64,000 nucleotides of DNA from Gavia stellata. Lineage: Eukaryota; Chordata; Aves; Gaviiformes; Gaviidae. Each line of letters opens with the position of its first letter. Position 1 is the stretch's first letter. The notes beneath the pieces were generated by a model. That model saw only the letters and a program-made list of their open reading frames with translations, ran no database searches and was not told the DNA's origin. The stretch is from the NCBI RefSeq assembly GCF_030936135.1, contig NC_082603.1, positions 29,389,236-29,453,235 on the forward strand, given 5' to 3'. The position numbers and the translations under genes were made by a program. Positions 1 through 12,881 of this stretch are shown here, piece after piece.

Positions 1-3000
1 GCCATCCATAAACTCCGTCACACCTCCGCTCTCTTCCCACCTCCAGGCAGATCTCTCAAACTGTTCATGCAGCCTTCTCCGCTGCTAACCTCTTCTGCCT
101 TCCTCGCTGGACCTAGCTAGCTGCTCAAAGCAGCGTTTCCTTACCTTTCCAGACTGCTGCAATGTGAAGTGTTAAATTTCTCATGACCTCCAGCAATTCT
201 AGTTGTTTTGGTCAATATTATTGACCTTGAGAAAGAGGGAAAAAAAACCAACCCACCAAGAAGCACAAGGGTGAGTGAAGAGCGTGACTTTGGGCAGACT
301 AGTACGTGCCATTAATAAGAGAATGCTAACATGGAGCTTATTGTTCTTGCTGGCAGCTAGAAATAGGAACAAACAGGCAAGCATGATGAGTCACTGGTTA
401 AGACATGGAAAAGACGTGATGTCACGAAAAGCCTGTGAAGTTTCAATTGTTGCCAGGAGCAATATAACACCTGGTTCCTTCAAACCTCAGCTCTGATTAA
501 AATGCTCCAGTTCAACAGATCATATTAAGCATGTTCTTTTCCTCTCTTGTTATTGAGTGCTCCCATTGCCCAAGAGTCACTGGAACCTAGTCAGACACAT
601 TTAGATACCTTCAGACCCAGTTTCATTTGAGCAATATTAGCAATATGCAGCAAAACATTTCTACTGTGAAAAAAAAACCAACACAAAACCCCTGTTTTCT
701 TTGACAAAAGGCTCTATCCTTGCAAAGTGTTTTTTAAATGTTTCCCCACTATGGCTATCTTCACTTCAACTCTTTAGAGGTAGTAAAACCAGAATCCTTG
801 GATAATTTCAGTACCGCCAGTTGCAGAAGCTTCACTTTTCCCATCCTATTTTGCTTACCCTGTACAAAAGCTCCTACCACCCTGTTTTCTCTAACATTCC
901 CACACTAACTGCTCCCACCAGGGAGACGGAAATTTTATGAAAAGAGACTTTTAATACATGCACAGCCTACAAGAGCTCACCAGCATCTGCTCAGTCATCA
1001 GAGGCCTCAGTCTTCCCCTACACACTTTTGAAGTTGTCCCCCGTAACTCAGTGGCTGAGGGTCCCTTCAGGTGAAGCACTGCACTTATTTTCTTTTTAAA
1101 GTAGTTTTGTAAACTAAGCTGATGGACAAGGAGGAAAAATTAGTGTAGGTTGACCTCATCCACCATTAAAACATTTTGGGTGGTTGGGAAGCCCCAGCTG
1201 TGTAACTTTGCTCAGCAGCTCCACACCATATAAGACAAAAAGTGAATCACTGAAAACGCAACGGGGTGCATTTCCTCAGCAGAATGCAATTTCCAAACTG
1301 GAATCAGGCCAAGGTACTGTGATTAACACTACTCCTCATGACCTACTAAGATGTTAAAAAAATTATTTCCATTTTCCCAGGTGCCTTGAGATTGTAGTGA
1401 AGATTAGCAGCAGTTGCCCTTCCTGATCTGTCAAACGGTAAGGAGGACTGAAATAGGGCTGCTTGCTTATGAACATTATCTGCTCTTCTCATCTTTTTGT
1501 AGGTTGAGTTTCTCTGTTAGAGTATTTAAAAGACAGTGGCTGCAAAAGAGAAATCACATGAATAGGTACACACAAAGATTAAGTTCATTGTGCACATTTC
1601 TTAAATCTTATAGAATGGAAAAGTCTTATTTTTCATGACTTAGAATTAATATGAAGATCAGTCTGATATTTTTTTGATTCTTCCTGATCCAGTTACCTTC
1701 ATAGAAAAATAAAGAAATAGCAGTAATAAAAACATGCAGCATCTACACCACATGCCTACTTCGAACTTCCACTTCTCTAGCTGCAAATAAACAGCAAACA
1801 AAGTTCAAGAGGTATAATGTATTTGAAAGCCCCTCCACTGTGGGCAAGTCATAAAACCATCACTGCTATGATAAAAAAATATTTAAGAAAATTTTAAGAG
1901 GCTGAGATCCTAGAATAAGAAGCATTTTAGGTACTGAATGCATTGTTATATAAGAATATTGCGCGAGTTTTGCTAGATCTTTTTGGTCGTCCCACATATA
2001 TCCTTTAATTCTGTTTATCAACCACTGTAAGAACATCTGTGCATTGTACAGATGTCTGAGCAATGTTAGCCACTATAAGCATTATTAATTAGCTAGGGTT
2101 GTTGAGAAGCAGATAAATTAATCACAGCCAGAGTACTTCAGAAGCAGCACTACACTACTGTGAATGAGCAAGTGTGGACAACCTAAATGGTCCTGTGGAC
2201 AGATGTGCTATGGTCCAGCTACCACTGTGTGGGTCCTAACGGCAGTCTGCTAACCCATCGGGATGTATAGCAGCAAGGAAAATCTCAATACATTAGGAAT
2301 CAGATGCCAAAAGAACAAATGCAAAATCCGTGAGGAGGAAGTTAAATGATCTGCGGTACAAATCTGTCTAAATTCGGTAGCCTGGTTCTTTGATCTGGAC
2401 AGGAACAAGGACAGGTGGAGGGAATTAGCGTTACAGTGCTATCGGCCTCCTCCCCCTCAAACGCATGCAAGCAAAACAGAGCAAATCCCAGTTCCGAGAG
2501 CAGCAGAACAAGACCCAGACTTCCCGGAGCCTATTTCTAGGTGATCAAATGTCATGGCAACCAGCAAGAGAGCCAGGCAGCGAGAGGGGCTGCTCCGCTC
2601 TGGGCAAGGCTGGTCCCCCGGCAGCATGGCGGTGGTACCCAGCCCCGGCCGCACCACTCTTGGTCTTGGCAAGACCACCAGTTAACTCATTTACAAAGCC
2701 AATATTTACGTCCAAAGGTGTTTATGAAGCTCAATAACTTTGTGCCTGGAAGACCTGTTAGTACCCCTGATGGCAAGAAAACAGTGCTCTGCTATGAGCA
2801 TCATTCCTTGGGCTTGTTCTTATCAAGGGAAGATTTCAGCTTATTTAGTAGTGGGTTAGGGCTAAATCTGAGCCTCACACTTCAGAAGAACCCCCTAGAG
2901 AAAACTGGCCCCCTTGACATAATACATGACAAAGTGCTCAGAAATTCTGGGATGGTGTTTATGATATTTCTAAAATACCAGAATCAAATTACAACCATGA

Positions 3001-4033
3001 GGCAAGAACATGTGCTTTAAATTGAAGGGCAGCAGCAAGACAAAAAGAAGATAACCAAACATAATTTATATGAAAAACCACACACCAATTAAAAAAAAAT
3101 AATAATCTTTTAAGGTCTTTAAAACCCTAATGTGTAATTTTTCAAAATTTGGTGAAAATTAAGAATTGATCAGGCAATTTCCAATTTACTATCTCTCAAA
3201 TTAGGAAAAAAGGCCCACTGCTGAATTCAGGTGAACATTAAACAAAAATATAAAGACATTTAAGGTTCTAGCACTCAAGAAGGTAGAAGAAAAGCTTAAA
3301 GACAACAAACCCCAAGAACAATCTGAAACTTGTAAATCAGAAGGTAAATAAAAAGGAAAAGAAAAAGGTATGTATCTCACTTCAGTAGAGTTTGAAAAAC
3401 ATTTTACAAATGTTGGAATTAGCAATAACAGATTCCTCTATGTCATAAGCTTATATTTGACAGAAATGTGCACATACCTTGAAAAGCAATGCAATAAATA
3501 TATCTGATACACTTCTTCACTGGTGACATTAAAGGGGTTTTGTTTAAATTTACAAAAATTAAAAAAACCAATCAAATGGAATTTGAAACTTTCCAAGTAA
3601 ACCCACATCTCTGCTGAGAATAGAAAGGAAGACTTTCAGCTAAAGGACAGCTATTTTGGAGTAGTCACAAGCATCTCAAAATAGAGGCTTAGAATTTAAG
3701 TTCTTTGTCAACCACAACAGTACACACATGACAATGCTCAGTAATAGCACAAGACAAAGAAAACAATCTGCTACTATTTACCGTAATATTTTCTATTATA
3801 ACCACACAGTCCAGATATTAAATTAGAAATTTCGTTGTGTAGCAGCGGCAGATGGCTCTGCCGCACTCCTGAGGCAGTTCAGTAAGCAGCTGTGAGGTCC
3901 CTACAGGGCTGTCATGTGGTTACAGTGCCTACGGGTTTCTTGGTGTGAGGTCCTTTTGCACGCTATTTTAAGTTCACACACCTTTATGGTGATGCCATCT
4001 CCTCCTTTCCATTTGGAAAGGGCGTCATGAGCA
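1..4033. other. Probable RAB3B intron 2, left part, no gene seen
   Basis: AT-rich non-coding DNA with frequent stops in all frames. It lies downstream of the RAB3B coding exon on the minus strand and is inferred to be intronic because the later RAB3B exons were not found. A GC-richer patch at about 2,540-2,680 gives a plus-strand open frame of 159 codons ending near 3,020, but the product resembles nothing I recognise and no splice or regulatory context supports it. An RFX-like half motif (GTCATGGCAACC) lies at 2,551-2,562. Confidence 0.5.
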
Positions 4034-4725
4034 AATCACAGAATCACTAAGGTTGGAAAAGACCTGTAAGATCATCAAGTCCAACCATCAACCAACCCCA
4101 CCATGCCCATTAAACCATGTCCCACAGTGCCACATCCACACGTTCCTTGAACACCACCAGTGATGGTGACTCCACCACCTCCCTGGGCAGCCTGTTCCAA
4201 TGCTTCACCACTCCCGCAGTAAAGAGATTTTTCCTAATATCCAGCCTAAACCTCCCCTGGCGCAACTTGAGGCCATTTCCTCTTGTCCTGTCACTCGTCA
4301 CTTGGGAGAAGAGACCAGCACCCACCTCTCTGCAACCCCCTTTCAGGTAATTGTAGAGAGCGATGAGGTCTCCCCTCAGCCTCCTCTTCTCCAGACTGAA
4401 CAACCCCAGATCCCTCAGCCGCTCCTCATCAGACTTGTGCTCCAGACCCCTCACCAGCTTCGTCACCCTTCTCTGGACACTCTCCAGCACCTCAATGTCC
4501 TTCTTGTCGTGAGGGGCCCAAAACTGAACACAGCATTCGAGGTGCGGCCTCACCAGCGCTGAGTACAGGGGCACGATTACCTCCCTACTCCTGCTGGCCA
4601 CACTATTTCTGATACAGGCCAGGATGCCGTTGGCCTTCTTGGCCACCTGGGCACACTGCTGGCTCATGTTCAGCACCCCCAGGTCCTTTTCTACAGGGCA
4701 GCTTTCCAGCCACTCTTCCCCAAGT
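4034..4725 (-). mobile_element. CR1 LINE fragment with open ORF2 C-terminus
   Basis: The plus strand starts with the inverted CR1 3' end (two AATCAC units, then AAGGTTGGAAAAGACC), so the element reads on the minus strand. Its minus frame is open from about 4,725 to a stop at 4,110 and encodes the C-terminal part of the CR1 ORF2 polyprotein, past the reverse-transcriptase core. Recognisable blocks are [20 protein letters not shown], the [11 protein letters not shown] region, and the end [18 protein letters not shown] short deletion relative to the family appears just before NMSQQ. The element is 5'-truncated, as most CR1 copies are, and lacks the RT active site, so it cannot be autonomous. The unbroken frame suggests a fairly young insertion. 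Confidence 0.93.
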
Positions 4726-7700
4726 TGCTCTTCTATAAAATACTTCTAGACATACATGTGAGATGTTTTGCTGTTTGGTATTTTAACTGTGTACTAATCA
4801 CTTCATCACCATGACACCTCCCTGCTCTGTCTAGGCCATGTACTGCTTCCTAGCCTTTGGCCAGTGGACACACTAAGTGCCCGAGTGGCCCAAATCTCAC
4901 TGATGAAAAGCACATCTTCATATTTACCTTTTTAGAAACATAGAGGAAAACCACAGCAGATTTCCCAGCTGAAGAAAACATGTTGTTGGCATCATAAAAA
5001 AGGAAGGACATATAACTAATTCATCTGACATTCTAAGAAACTTCTAACCCAGTTCCAATGCTTGCCTAGCCAACCCCTACTTATCAAGAACTTCTCCCTG
5101 CTCTTAAGATCAAATGGGGCTAAAATCAGATTTTCTCTAGCACCATTACCTACTTTACATGTCCCAATTACTGCCTTCATCAGCTGTTTAGAAAACTGAC
5201 TTTTAGCAGCTCTTCTTGACAGAAATCACTTTGCGTTTCTTCTAAATTAAAGATCCTGCATCTAAGTTCATTTAGGAGCAAACCAAGCCAAAATCCATTC
5301 CTCTAGTCCTTTTTTCAAGGACAAATGGTTTTGCCAAGGAACTCAGCAAACAGAGGAAAGGAAGCCCTATCTAAAGGGGAAAAAAACCAAAGAAAAAAAA
5401 AAAATCTTTAAAGACCCCAAGAAGCCAGAATACATTTCAAACAGATTTAGCAAGCAGACTACAGCTGGGTCAATCACAGCATGTTCTGCAGCAGGTCCAC
5501 AACTCTGATAGTAATGAGAGTATCATGTCAGCACTTCAGACGATCAGGATTTCAGGGAGAAATCCTGGCCCAAATTGAGGTCGGACAGATGCTGCTGGGC
5601 CCACCTTACATTGCCTTTGAGTATAATCAGCTGGAAAACGAGCATTAATGGATGCTTGCATCAGTGTGAATCTCACATAGTTGAAGTCAACCAATATAAA
5701 GAACGAATATTGACAAGAAAAATACTGGTGGAGAACTCTAACATTTCTAATGATTTAGTACACAATGTGAGGCACAAAAGCAACAGACCATTTCAAACTC
5801 AACTCGCTGCTAGGATAATATATGCACACGTACACAATTGGTAAGGGTCAAAGAATTATCACCCTAGCAGGAAAAATATTAGCTGCAGAGAAGGTTTGCT
5901 ACAGCAGCACTTTTTACACTTTTTGCAGGATTAGAGTGAGCTTCTGCTGAAGGCAACAGAATTACTTTTATTGGGGGCAGATAAGACTGTGCTACAGGGA
6001 CTGCCGGTGTCCCACATGGTGCACTTACCTGCTCTTCTGATGGAGAGCAGCTCTGTTGCCGCATGCCTCCAGGTTCATCTGTCCCCAGCCATTCACCCCA
6101 GTGGGACTTGGGTCAGGCTCTCAAGCACAGCCCACTGCCTGTGCTTACCAGGACCACTCAAGTTCAGCTCAGATTTGGGGAGATGCCTTTTGGCAATTGA
6201 ACTTTGATATAAAATAAGCCCTGAAGAATTGTAAGGTCCTGCCTGCATCCAGTGACCTCAGTGAAGAATCCTGCATACAGAGAGGTCCTGATTTCTCTCC
6301 TATGAGACTAAGTTTCTCAATAAGAAGAAGAGAAGACACACCATTTTCCATGTGATCTGTTTCTCAAAACACAGACCTCAGCCCAAGGAAAGAAGGCTGT
6401 AAGAAGAGGTGTTAATGACAACTCCAGACTGTCTTACTTAAAGTGAATTAAAATCCTATGTGCAACAAGGACAGCATGAGATCATATTTGTACAGAACAC
6501 TAAATGTGTGTGATGCTTTACAGATCAAGAAAAATGTGGTGGCATCATTCTCCATTACATTCTATCAATTTTACATTAATATAGCTTCATAAAATAGGGA
6601 AACTGCACAGCATCACCCCAAGCAAGCAAAGGTCTATCAACAAATCTGTAATTGAAGCAATCATAGTATCAGGCACAATACAAGCACAAGTTCACGCATA
6701 AGCATTACGCTGCTTCCCAAACCACCCAGACTGTCAGCCAGCAGAAAATTGAGAACAGACTCTCTGGACCACCTGTATTTTTGAACCTCACAGTGAAGTC
6801 TTTCTCTCCGTCACACCACCGGCTCAGTTCAGCGAAGGGCAACTCTACACTCCATTACCATCGCACCTTTAGAAACACTTCCCAGCTTAGGAATGAATTT
6901 GTCCTATTACATTGGGGAAAACACATACTGAAATATTTAGCAAATGAAACCAGCTTCCTTAGTGAGAACTAACCTCCGGGCTGATTGAGCTCCTCTGCTT
7001 TCACGTGTAGCTACACGATTTGTTTGGAGAAGGTGCAACAAGCTGATGTTTTGAGGAATACAAGTTATTTACTATGACAGAAACCAAAAGAAGTCTCTTG
7101 GGACTTGTTCTTGGTCACACTCCAGTCCAAATCACTCCCCTTGACCGAAAGGGTGCCAAAGAAAACTTTGGAACAAAGCATAAGGTATAAGTGAGCAGAA
7201 TTAGATCTGCCGATGAGCTAAAGACATTTTAACACTAAGGGGACATGACTTCAGCAACAGCATAACTGCTTCAAAACATGATGAAACTACACTTAAATGA
7301 ACTGCACTTCCTGCCTGCCGCTATTTTGCCTTACTCTGATGTCAAAAAATTATAACTCCAACCAATTTTGGAGGCTCTAGAGCAGCAGGGGAAGCTTTGG
7401 TCTTGGCTGTCTGGACCTTACCCTAAGGCTTTACGCCAAGATTCAGGCAGTGACAGTATCTGGCCTTTCTGCAGAACAGAATGATTTCTGGCCTTGCAGG
7501 AAACAGTTTCCATTTCACTGGTATACTCATACCACAGTCACCATCCTCGGAAGAACAAAGTCCAGAGAACAAAATGTATCCCCATTTAAAGCATTAATAA
7601 AATTAATACAAAGAACTGAAAGGAAAAAAAAACAGCTTCTTTCCTCGCATAGCACCCAGGTCTTCGTTCTCCATCCAGTGTACCAAAGGGAAAGCAATTT

Positions 7701-9186
7701 CTCTTGACCAAAGGTTTTCTTTTCATCTTCTGAGTCAGTTGAAAAATTATGAAAGCCACAATAATATCCAGATCTCTCTGCTTAGATGTCTCCTTTTGCT
7801 AGTTCTTCACATGAAGCCTGAAGGGAAAGCAGAAGACTTCATCCCTGTCCTACCAGCACTCACTGCACAATGACAAGGCACATGTGTGAGGGCAAGTGCA
7901 TCCTGTCTTACAAACTGAGAGCTCCCATAAATCTCAGACGGCCTTAGCCAGGCCCTTCTGGCAGACCATGTGGTAGCATCAGAGCTCATCTCCTGCCAAC
8001 ACCTGCAGCTGAGAGAAGGGAATCCCAAGATCTAATCCTCCATAAAGACTCTTTGCCACAGCTGAGCAGTGCTTTGTGCCAGCCTTCCTGATGCTTAGTG
8101 ACTAAAAATTTCCTGGATTCTAGTTACCCTCATCAAGTGGGGCATAAATAAATATGCTGCAAAGTTTCATCTACGGTATGTACTCTTCCTGGAGTCAAAC
8201 AGTCAGACAATAAGTATTAGATGATAAAAAATATACACTCTGTTCTAATCTCAAAGTGTCCTTCCACATCACTAATGATATCATATAAAATCAGCCTTGC
8301 ATTCATTAGGACAGTTGTATCAACAGACAGCAAATGTTATATAAAATCTCTTAGATAAGAACAGGCAACATTCTGGCACATGTTTACTTCCTTTTAATTA
8401 ATGAACAGACTAGTTGCAGTCTATCTCGTGAAATGAAATGTAAACATAAATGACCTCCACATATGCCCAAGCTTTCAAAACAGCTTATTGACGAGAGCTG
8501 CCAGAACAACCTCTCATCCACACTTGCTTCAGTCCTACGTCCATTGCTCTGCCACTTCGAAAATGGAAGAGGCTGCATTTTTGTGCAGAAAGAAGAAAAA
8601 CAGCAGGTATTAAAGGTGTATCTTGCAAACACAGAGGTTCATCTCTGTGCCCATGAAAGAAGATGGGAGGGATGATACTAGAAATACACTGGAACTTCTC
8701 CAGAGGGAATGGGATCTGCTGCAGAGACTGCACTACTGGGAAGGAGACACCTCGTGACACTTCGTGGTGGAGGAAAAAAGGACAAACTGAAATGAGCCAA
8801 AAGAACAGCAAAAAAGATGATGGGAGAGCTGGGTTATTAAAAAACATCGGAAAGGTGAGCTGTGTTTGGATGAACTAAGTACCAATGCAGTTTCCTTGGG
8901 CAGGGGACAGGCTTTTTCAGCTGTGCCAGAGATCGGCAGGACCAGATCTTCAGGAAGTCTCTCCTTCGAGCTTGAATGACTCTCTGCTTCTGCAGTTCCC
9001 AAGGAACATTAGAAACTAAAGACGATAAAGTGATATTATCCTTGTCATAGTCAATAAGATGAAAGAACTGCTGTTGATCTCGCTGGGTCTAGGACTTGTG
9101 CCCATCTCACTATTTAACTTTTCAATGGAGGAGAAAAACTCTTCAATCAGTTTTTTTATTTCGTAACCACAGACCTCTGCTTCTGC

Positions 9187-9237
9187 TGGTGGGTTGTTTT
9201 TTTTTTTGTTGTTGGGTTTTTTGTTTGGTTGGTTTTT
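9187..9237. repeat. T/G-only low-complexity tract
   Basis: Fifty-one bases made only of T and G on the plus strand, including an 11-base T run and several GGTT or GGGTT units. Similar tracts in the same orientation occur at 12,739-12,881 and 18,122-18,183. It reads A/C-rich on the inferred RAB3B sense strand. Confidence 0.8.
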
Positions 9238-9944
9238 AAATCTTTGTGTAGAGTTTCTTCTGTCACTTTCAGGGGTTTGGCCAAACTCAGTACCCACAGA
9301 GTTCTGAAGAAATCTGGTAAAGCTTAAGATATTCAAAGTTGAAGATGCATTTTGTTCATGCTCTGTTTGCATCCAAGAGACTCAGGTCAGGATTTGATAC
9401 CTTGTGACATATGCTTGTAGCATGCAGCAGCATCCTCTTGGAGCTTTTCCATTTTGTCAGCTTGTGACATAGTCTGAACGTTGAATAATTTCATAGCACG
9501 GTAATGCAGATTAGTGCACAGACTGCACTGAGAAGTATAACCACACTCCAGAGAAGCAGTGTTGTCACCACCTCTATGTCCACATGGTTACTGAAAAGCC
9601 ATTTCTCAGACATCATTCTCAGATTTCAGGAGCAAATGATGGAAATACAATTAATGAAATTATCTAATGAAAACAGAAACTCAATTACAGGCTTCACATT
9701 GTGTCTCAATTAGACTGTGCTTAGGTCAGAATTCTTAGGTGTTAATAGGTTTGTTAAAACAAAGAAAATGAACAAGTGAAGGAAAAAATGCAGTAACAAA
9801 AATGCTCATACTTAGCATCTTTGTTTTACTGAAGGTATCACAAAACTTCAATAGCAGTGTATAGCACCAGAGAGTTTTCAAACGCACCTTTATAATAAAA
9901 GGGAAAACAAGAAATTCAGAAAGAATGTGCTGTATTAACTTGAT

Positions 9945-10012
9945 ATTGCCATGGTAAACGGTTTTACAATCTTGTAAGAAAGATTAAAAAGATCACAAGT
10001 TACCATGGTACC
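9945..10012. promoter_or_regulatory. Pair of RFX X-box-like palindromes
   Basis: Two near-palindromes centred on CCATGG lie 54 bases apart: TTGCCATGGTAA at 9,946-9,957 and GTTACCATGGTACC at 9,999-10,012. Both resemble the RFX-family X-box, an inverted repeat of GTTRCC and GGYAAC with a short spacer. Function is inferred only; there is no promoter nearby, so an intronic enhancer would be the likeliest role if real. Confidence 0.3.
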
Positions 10013-10817
10013 ATTGCTCCTTCCAGCTTCATGTTTTCAACACAAAATTGAATACTTTAAAGGCACTATGGAGCTGTACTTTCTCCACTGCAAACTCATT
10101 CATCCTTTTCTGTGGGAAGCTGCAATAACCAGCACAGGATTTTTTCAGAATTTCTTTGTTCACAGGAGTCGCCAGCTTGTTATTCATAATTCATTATAGT
10201 TTCCACAATCTGAAAGTGAAATAATTTCTGAACGCAGTTTTCCAAGGTAACTTCAGACAAAGCATCTGAACCAGATTTTGCTCTCGCATGTGCTGCTGTA
10301 GAAGCTGCAGTTTTCTGGGATTGTCTGATCTCAGCTGAGATTAGCAGCTGATCTACTGTTTATTCACTTGCTCAACAGCGACAAAAAACTGCCAGTTACA
10401 AAGCATGCTCCTGTCCATCTGGAGTGACAACGCTAGAGTGGCAGCATGGAAAACGAGAAGAGAAAGCATGTCATATGGTATTAAAGCAAGGGAGACAAGG
10501 GCCCATCGCCAGGACCTTTTAGGAGTCCTGCTGAGCCTTTGCAAGGACCCTTCTCTCTTCACTGACCTTTTACTAGCAAGTGTTTTCCTCCCAACTATAC
10601 AATTACCTTCCTGCATCTACTGATTACTTCTGGCCACTTCCAGTGCCCTAGACCTATTTGTATCCCAAACTGTCCTTGCAGAGAAGAGCTGAATTTGGGG
10701 CATGTGAGAGACAGACATCTGTAGACACAGGTATGACAAAGTGATGTCCAGGACTACTTTGTGTACTTCCTAAAGTAAAACAGGAATTCAGTTTCAAGGA
10801 ATGAAGAGCTGATATAT

Positions 10818-10850
10818 AAAAGAAAAAGAAAAAAAGAAAAAGAAAAGAAA
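10818..10850. repeat. A/G-rich simple repeat
   Basis: An imperfect array of AAAAG-like units made only of A and G. It is a simple repeat with no coding or regulatory evidence. Confidence 0.75.
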
Positions 10851-12738
10851 CACCAGCCTGGAGGTAGCTATTCATTTATATGGAAATACAGATTGTTTTG
10901 GCCACAGAGAAACGTTAGGTTTCATAGGTTCGCCGTAAGAGTATACTTCACTTGCCATTACTGCCTGTCTGCTTACCCAGCTGAATGAATACAGGTGTTA
11001 ACTGACAAGCTATACTTTCCAAATATCATATACAAACTGCCTCATGGACATATCAAGGCTGTCATCTGTTACGTCTAGGAGGAGATGCCACCCTGCCGCT
11101 TGACAGGAGCAGATTAAATATCACCAAACCTCTTCCTGATCTTAGCAACTGTGCTCATGTCACATGAATGACTCCTGCAAAACATACAGCGAAAGCAGAG
11201 AAGTCAGGTTGCGTCGTTCTGTGTCCACGGAGAACACCACGCTGAGCTACAGAGCAACCCTTCATACATCAGTGGGACTTCCTTCTTCACAGGAGTGCCA
11301 TCTCTTCCTCTCAACACATCACATTGCCTAAAGGCGAGAGAACTCCAGAGTTTTTCCATCTCCAGAGTCCCCAGAGCAGCCTCACTGGCACTACTGCCAG
11401 CTCTGCTGCCAACAGCGCAACAAGCACTGTGCCCGCCTTGGAGCCGTCCTGGGAGAAAACAATTGCAGCTCTGCCATCTGCGGGCACTTGCCAGCTCCCC
11501 TTACCTGTGAGTTTCTTCTCCGTGGGGGATAGTTTCCTGCCCAAGCACAACGCTTCACCCCCGCAAGGGACTTGGGGGGGGGAGGAAAAGCAGCAGAGCT
11601 CTCCTCCTCCTGCTCAGGCTCAATACAGGGGGCTCTTGTCTACTTAAATAAATGTTATTTGTACGGCTCACCTTGGTAGCACAGGCAGTGTGATTACTCA
11701 GATGCTGTATCAAAAACATCGCGCAGAGATAGCTGTAAAACATCCCACTCTTCTCCTCCTGCAGCAGCTGTGGCTATAGGGATTATTTGCATAAGTCACT
11801 CAGATCAGTTGCTATCAGTGACTACATGGTGGATTATCACTTAATGTTCTTATATAAATTAGGTTTTTACCTCCTTGACGAAGTGGGTATTTTTGGCTAG
11901 GTGGAAAACGTTTTAGGGCCTAGACATCAGCCAGGTCTCCCATAAGGAGACCAGCTGACTTGCTAAGACACAACTTAAAAATCTTTCCAAATGGACAGTA
12001 AATTATTTCAATACCATTTTCATACAGGTAAGAACAGTGGAGCTGGTTGTTCTAACTTGTGTATTTAGAGTAGAGCTTATTTATCAAGCATCTGCAGGAT
12101 CACAACTTAGATAAGTTGATGCGACTTTTGGGGAGCACAAGAGGAATAGCTACATCAAGGAAGGAGTTATCACTTTTAGTTACTTTACAAAGAACAGCAC
12201 TTCATACCTTGGCTGATTTATACCCACGCAATACAACAGGAAGGCTTCCTACCCATAACTGAATGCTCACAAGAAGTTTTTAGCCCCAGGTTTGAGACGT
12301 TGCATCCAACAAACTGCTTTCTCTGAAAATTCTCCACTGTGATATTACGCTTTTTCTCCCTATGCACCATGTACACACACACATCTAAAATGAACAGGCT
12401 CCAGTAAATTAAAAACTAAAGGACCAATTTCAAAAGACATCGGTCTGAGCTGGGTGCCTAGACCTCATACATCATTAGTGGGAGTTCAGTATTGCATTTG
12501 AACAACCTCCTTCTGAAACGTTTTAGATACAAGAGGTTATTTTGGCACTTTGTCCAGGCAATGCAACCTCTTGACACACAGGCAGAAGTTTTGCTGAAAA
12601 ATGGCACCGGGTTACCCTCCTCCACAAAGCGTGGCAGCTGAAGGCTGCTACTATCCAGCAGCTGGAAGTTTTCGCACACCTCAGCATGGGGATGCAAAGC
12701 TGTGAGTCCCCAGACTCCATACTACTGCCAGGTTAGCA

Positions 12739-12881
12739 GGTTTTTTGGTTGGTTTGTGTGTGTGGTTTTGGGTTTTGGGGGTTTTTTTTGGTGACGTGGT
12801 TTGTCTTTTTGTTTGTCTTTTTTTGGGTGGGTTGTTGGGGTTTTTTTGTTTTTTTGGTTTGTGGTTTTTTTTTTTTTTTTT
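12739..12881. repeat. Long T/G-rich tract, ending in T16 or more
   Basis: A 143-base tract almost free of A and C on the plus strand. It has a short TG run, several GGG and GGGG blocks separated by T runs, and a long terminal T run. Overlapping minus-strand open frames rich in Lys, Pro, Thr and Asn are by-products of this composition, not genes. The G blocks could in principle form a G-quadruplex on the plus strand. Confidence 0.85.

Larger units (their letters stand above)
4726..12738. other. Probable RAB3B intron 2, no gene seen
   Basis: About 8 kb of AT-rich DNA. Open frames on both strands are short, overlap each other and show no recognised protein or paired splice sites. Embedded items listed separately are a T/G tract near 9,187, two RFX-like palindromes near 9,950-10,012 and an A/G tract near 10,818. 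I looked for the RAB3B third-exon signature (the minus-strand code for YYRGAMG) and did not see it. Confidence 0.45.

Noticed and set aside
2541-3020. Plus-strand open frame of 159 codons
   Set aside because: No recognisable domain, no splice or promoter context, mixed composition, and overlapping frames on both strands. Likely chance extension through a GC-richer patch.
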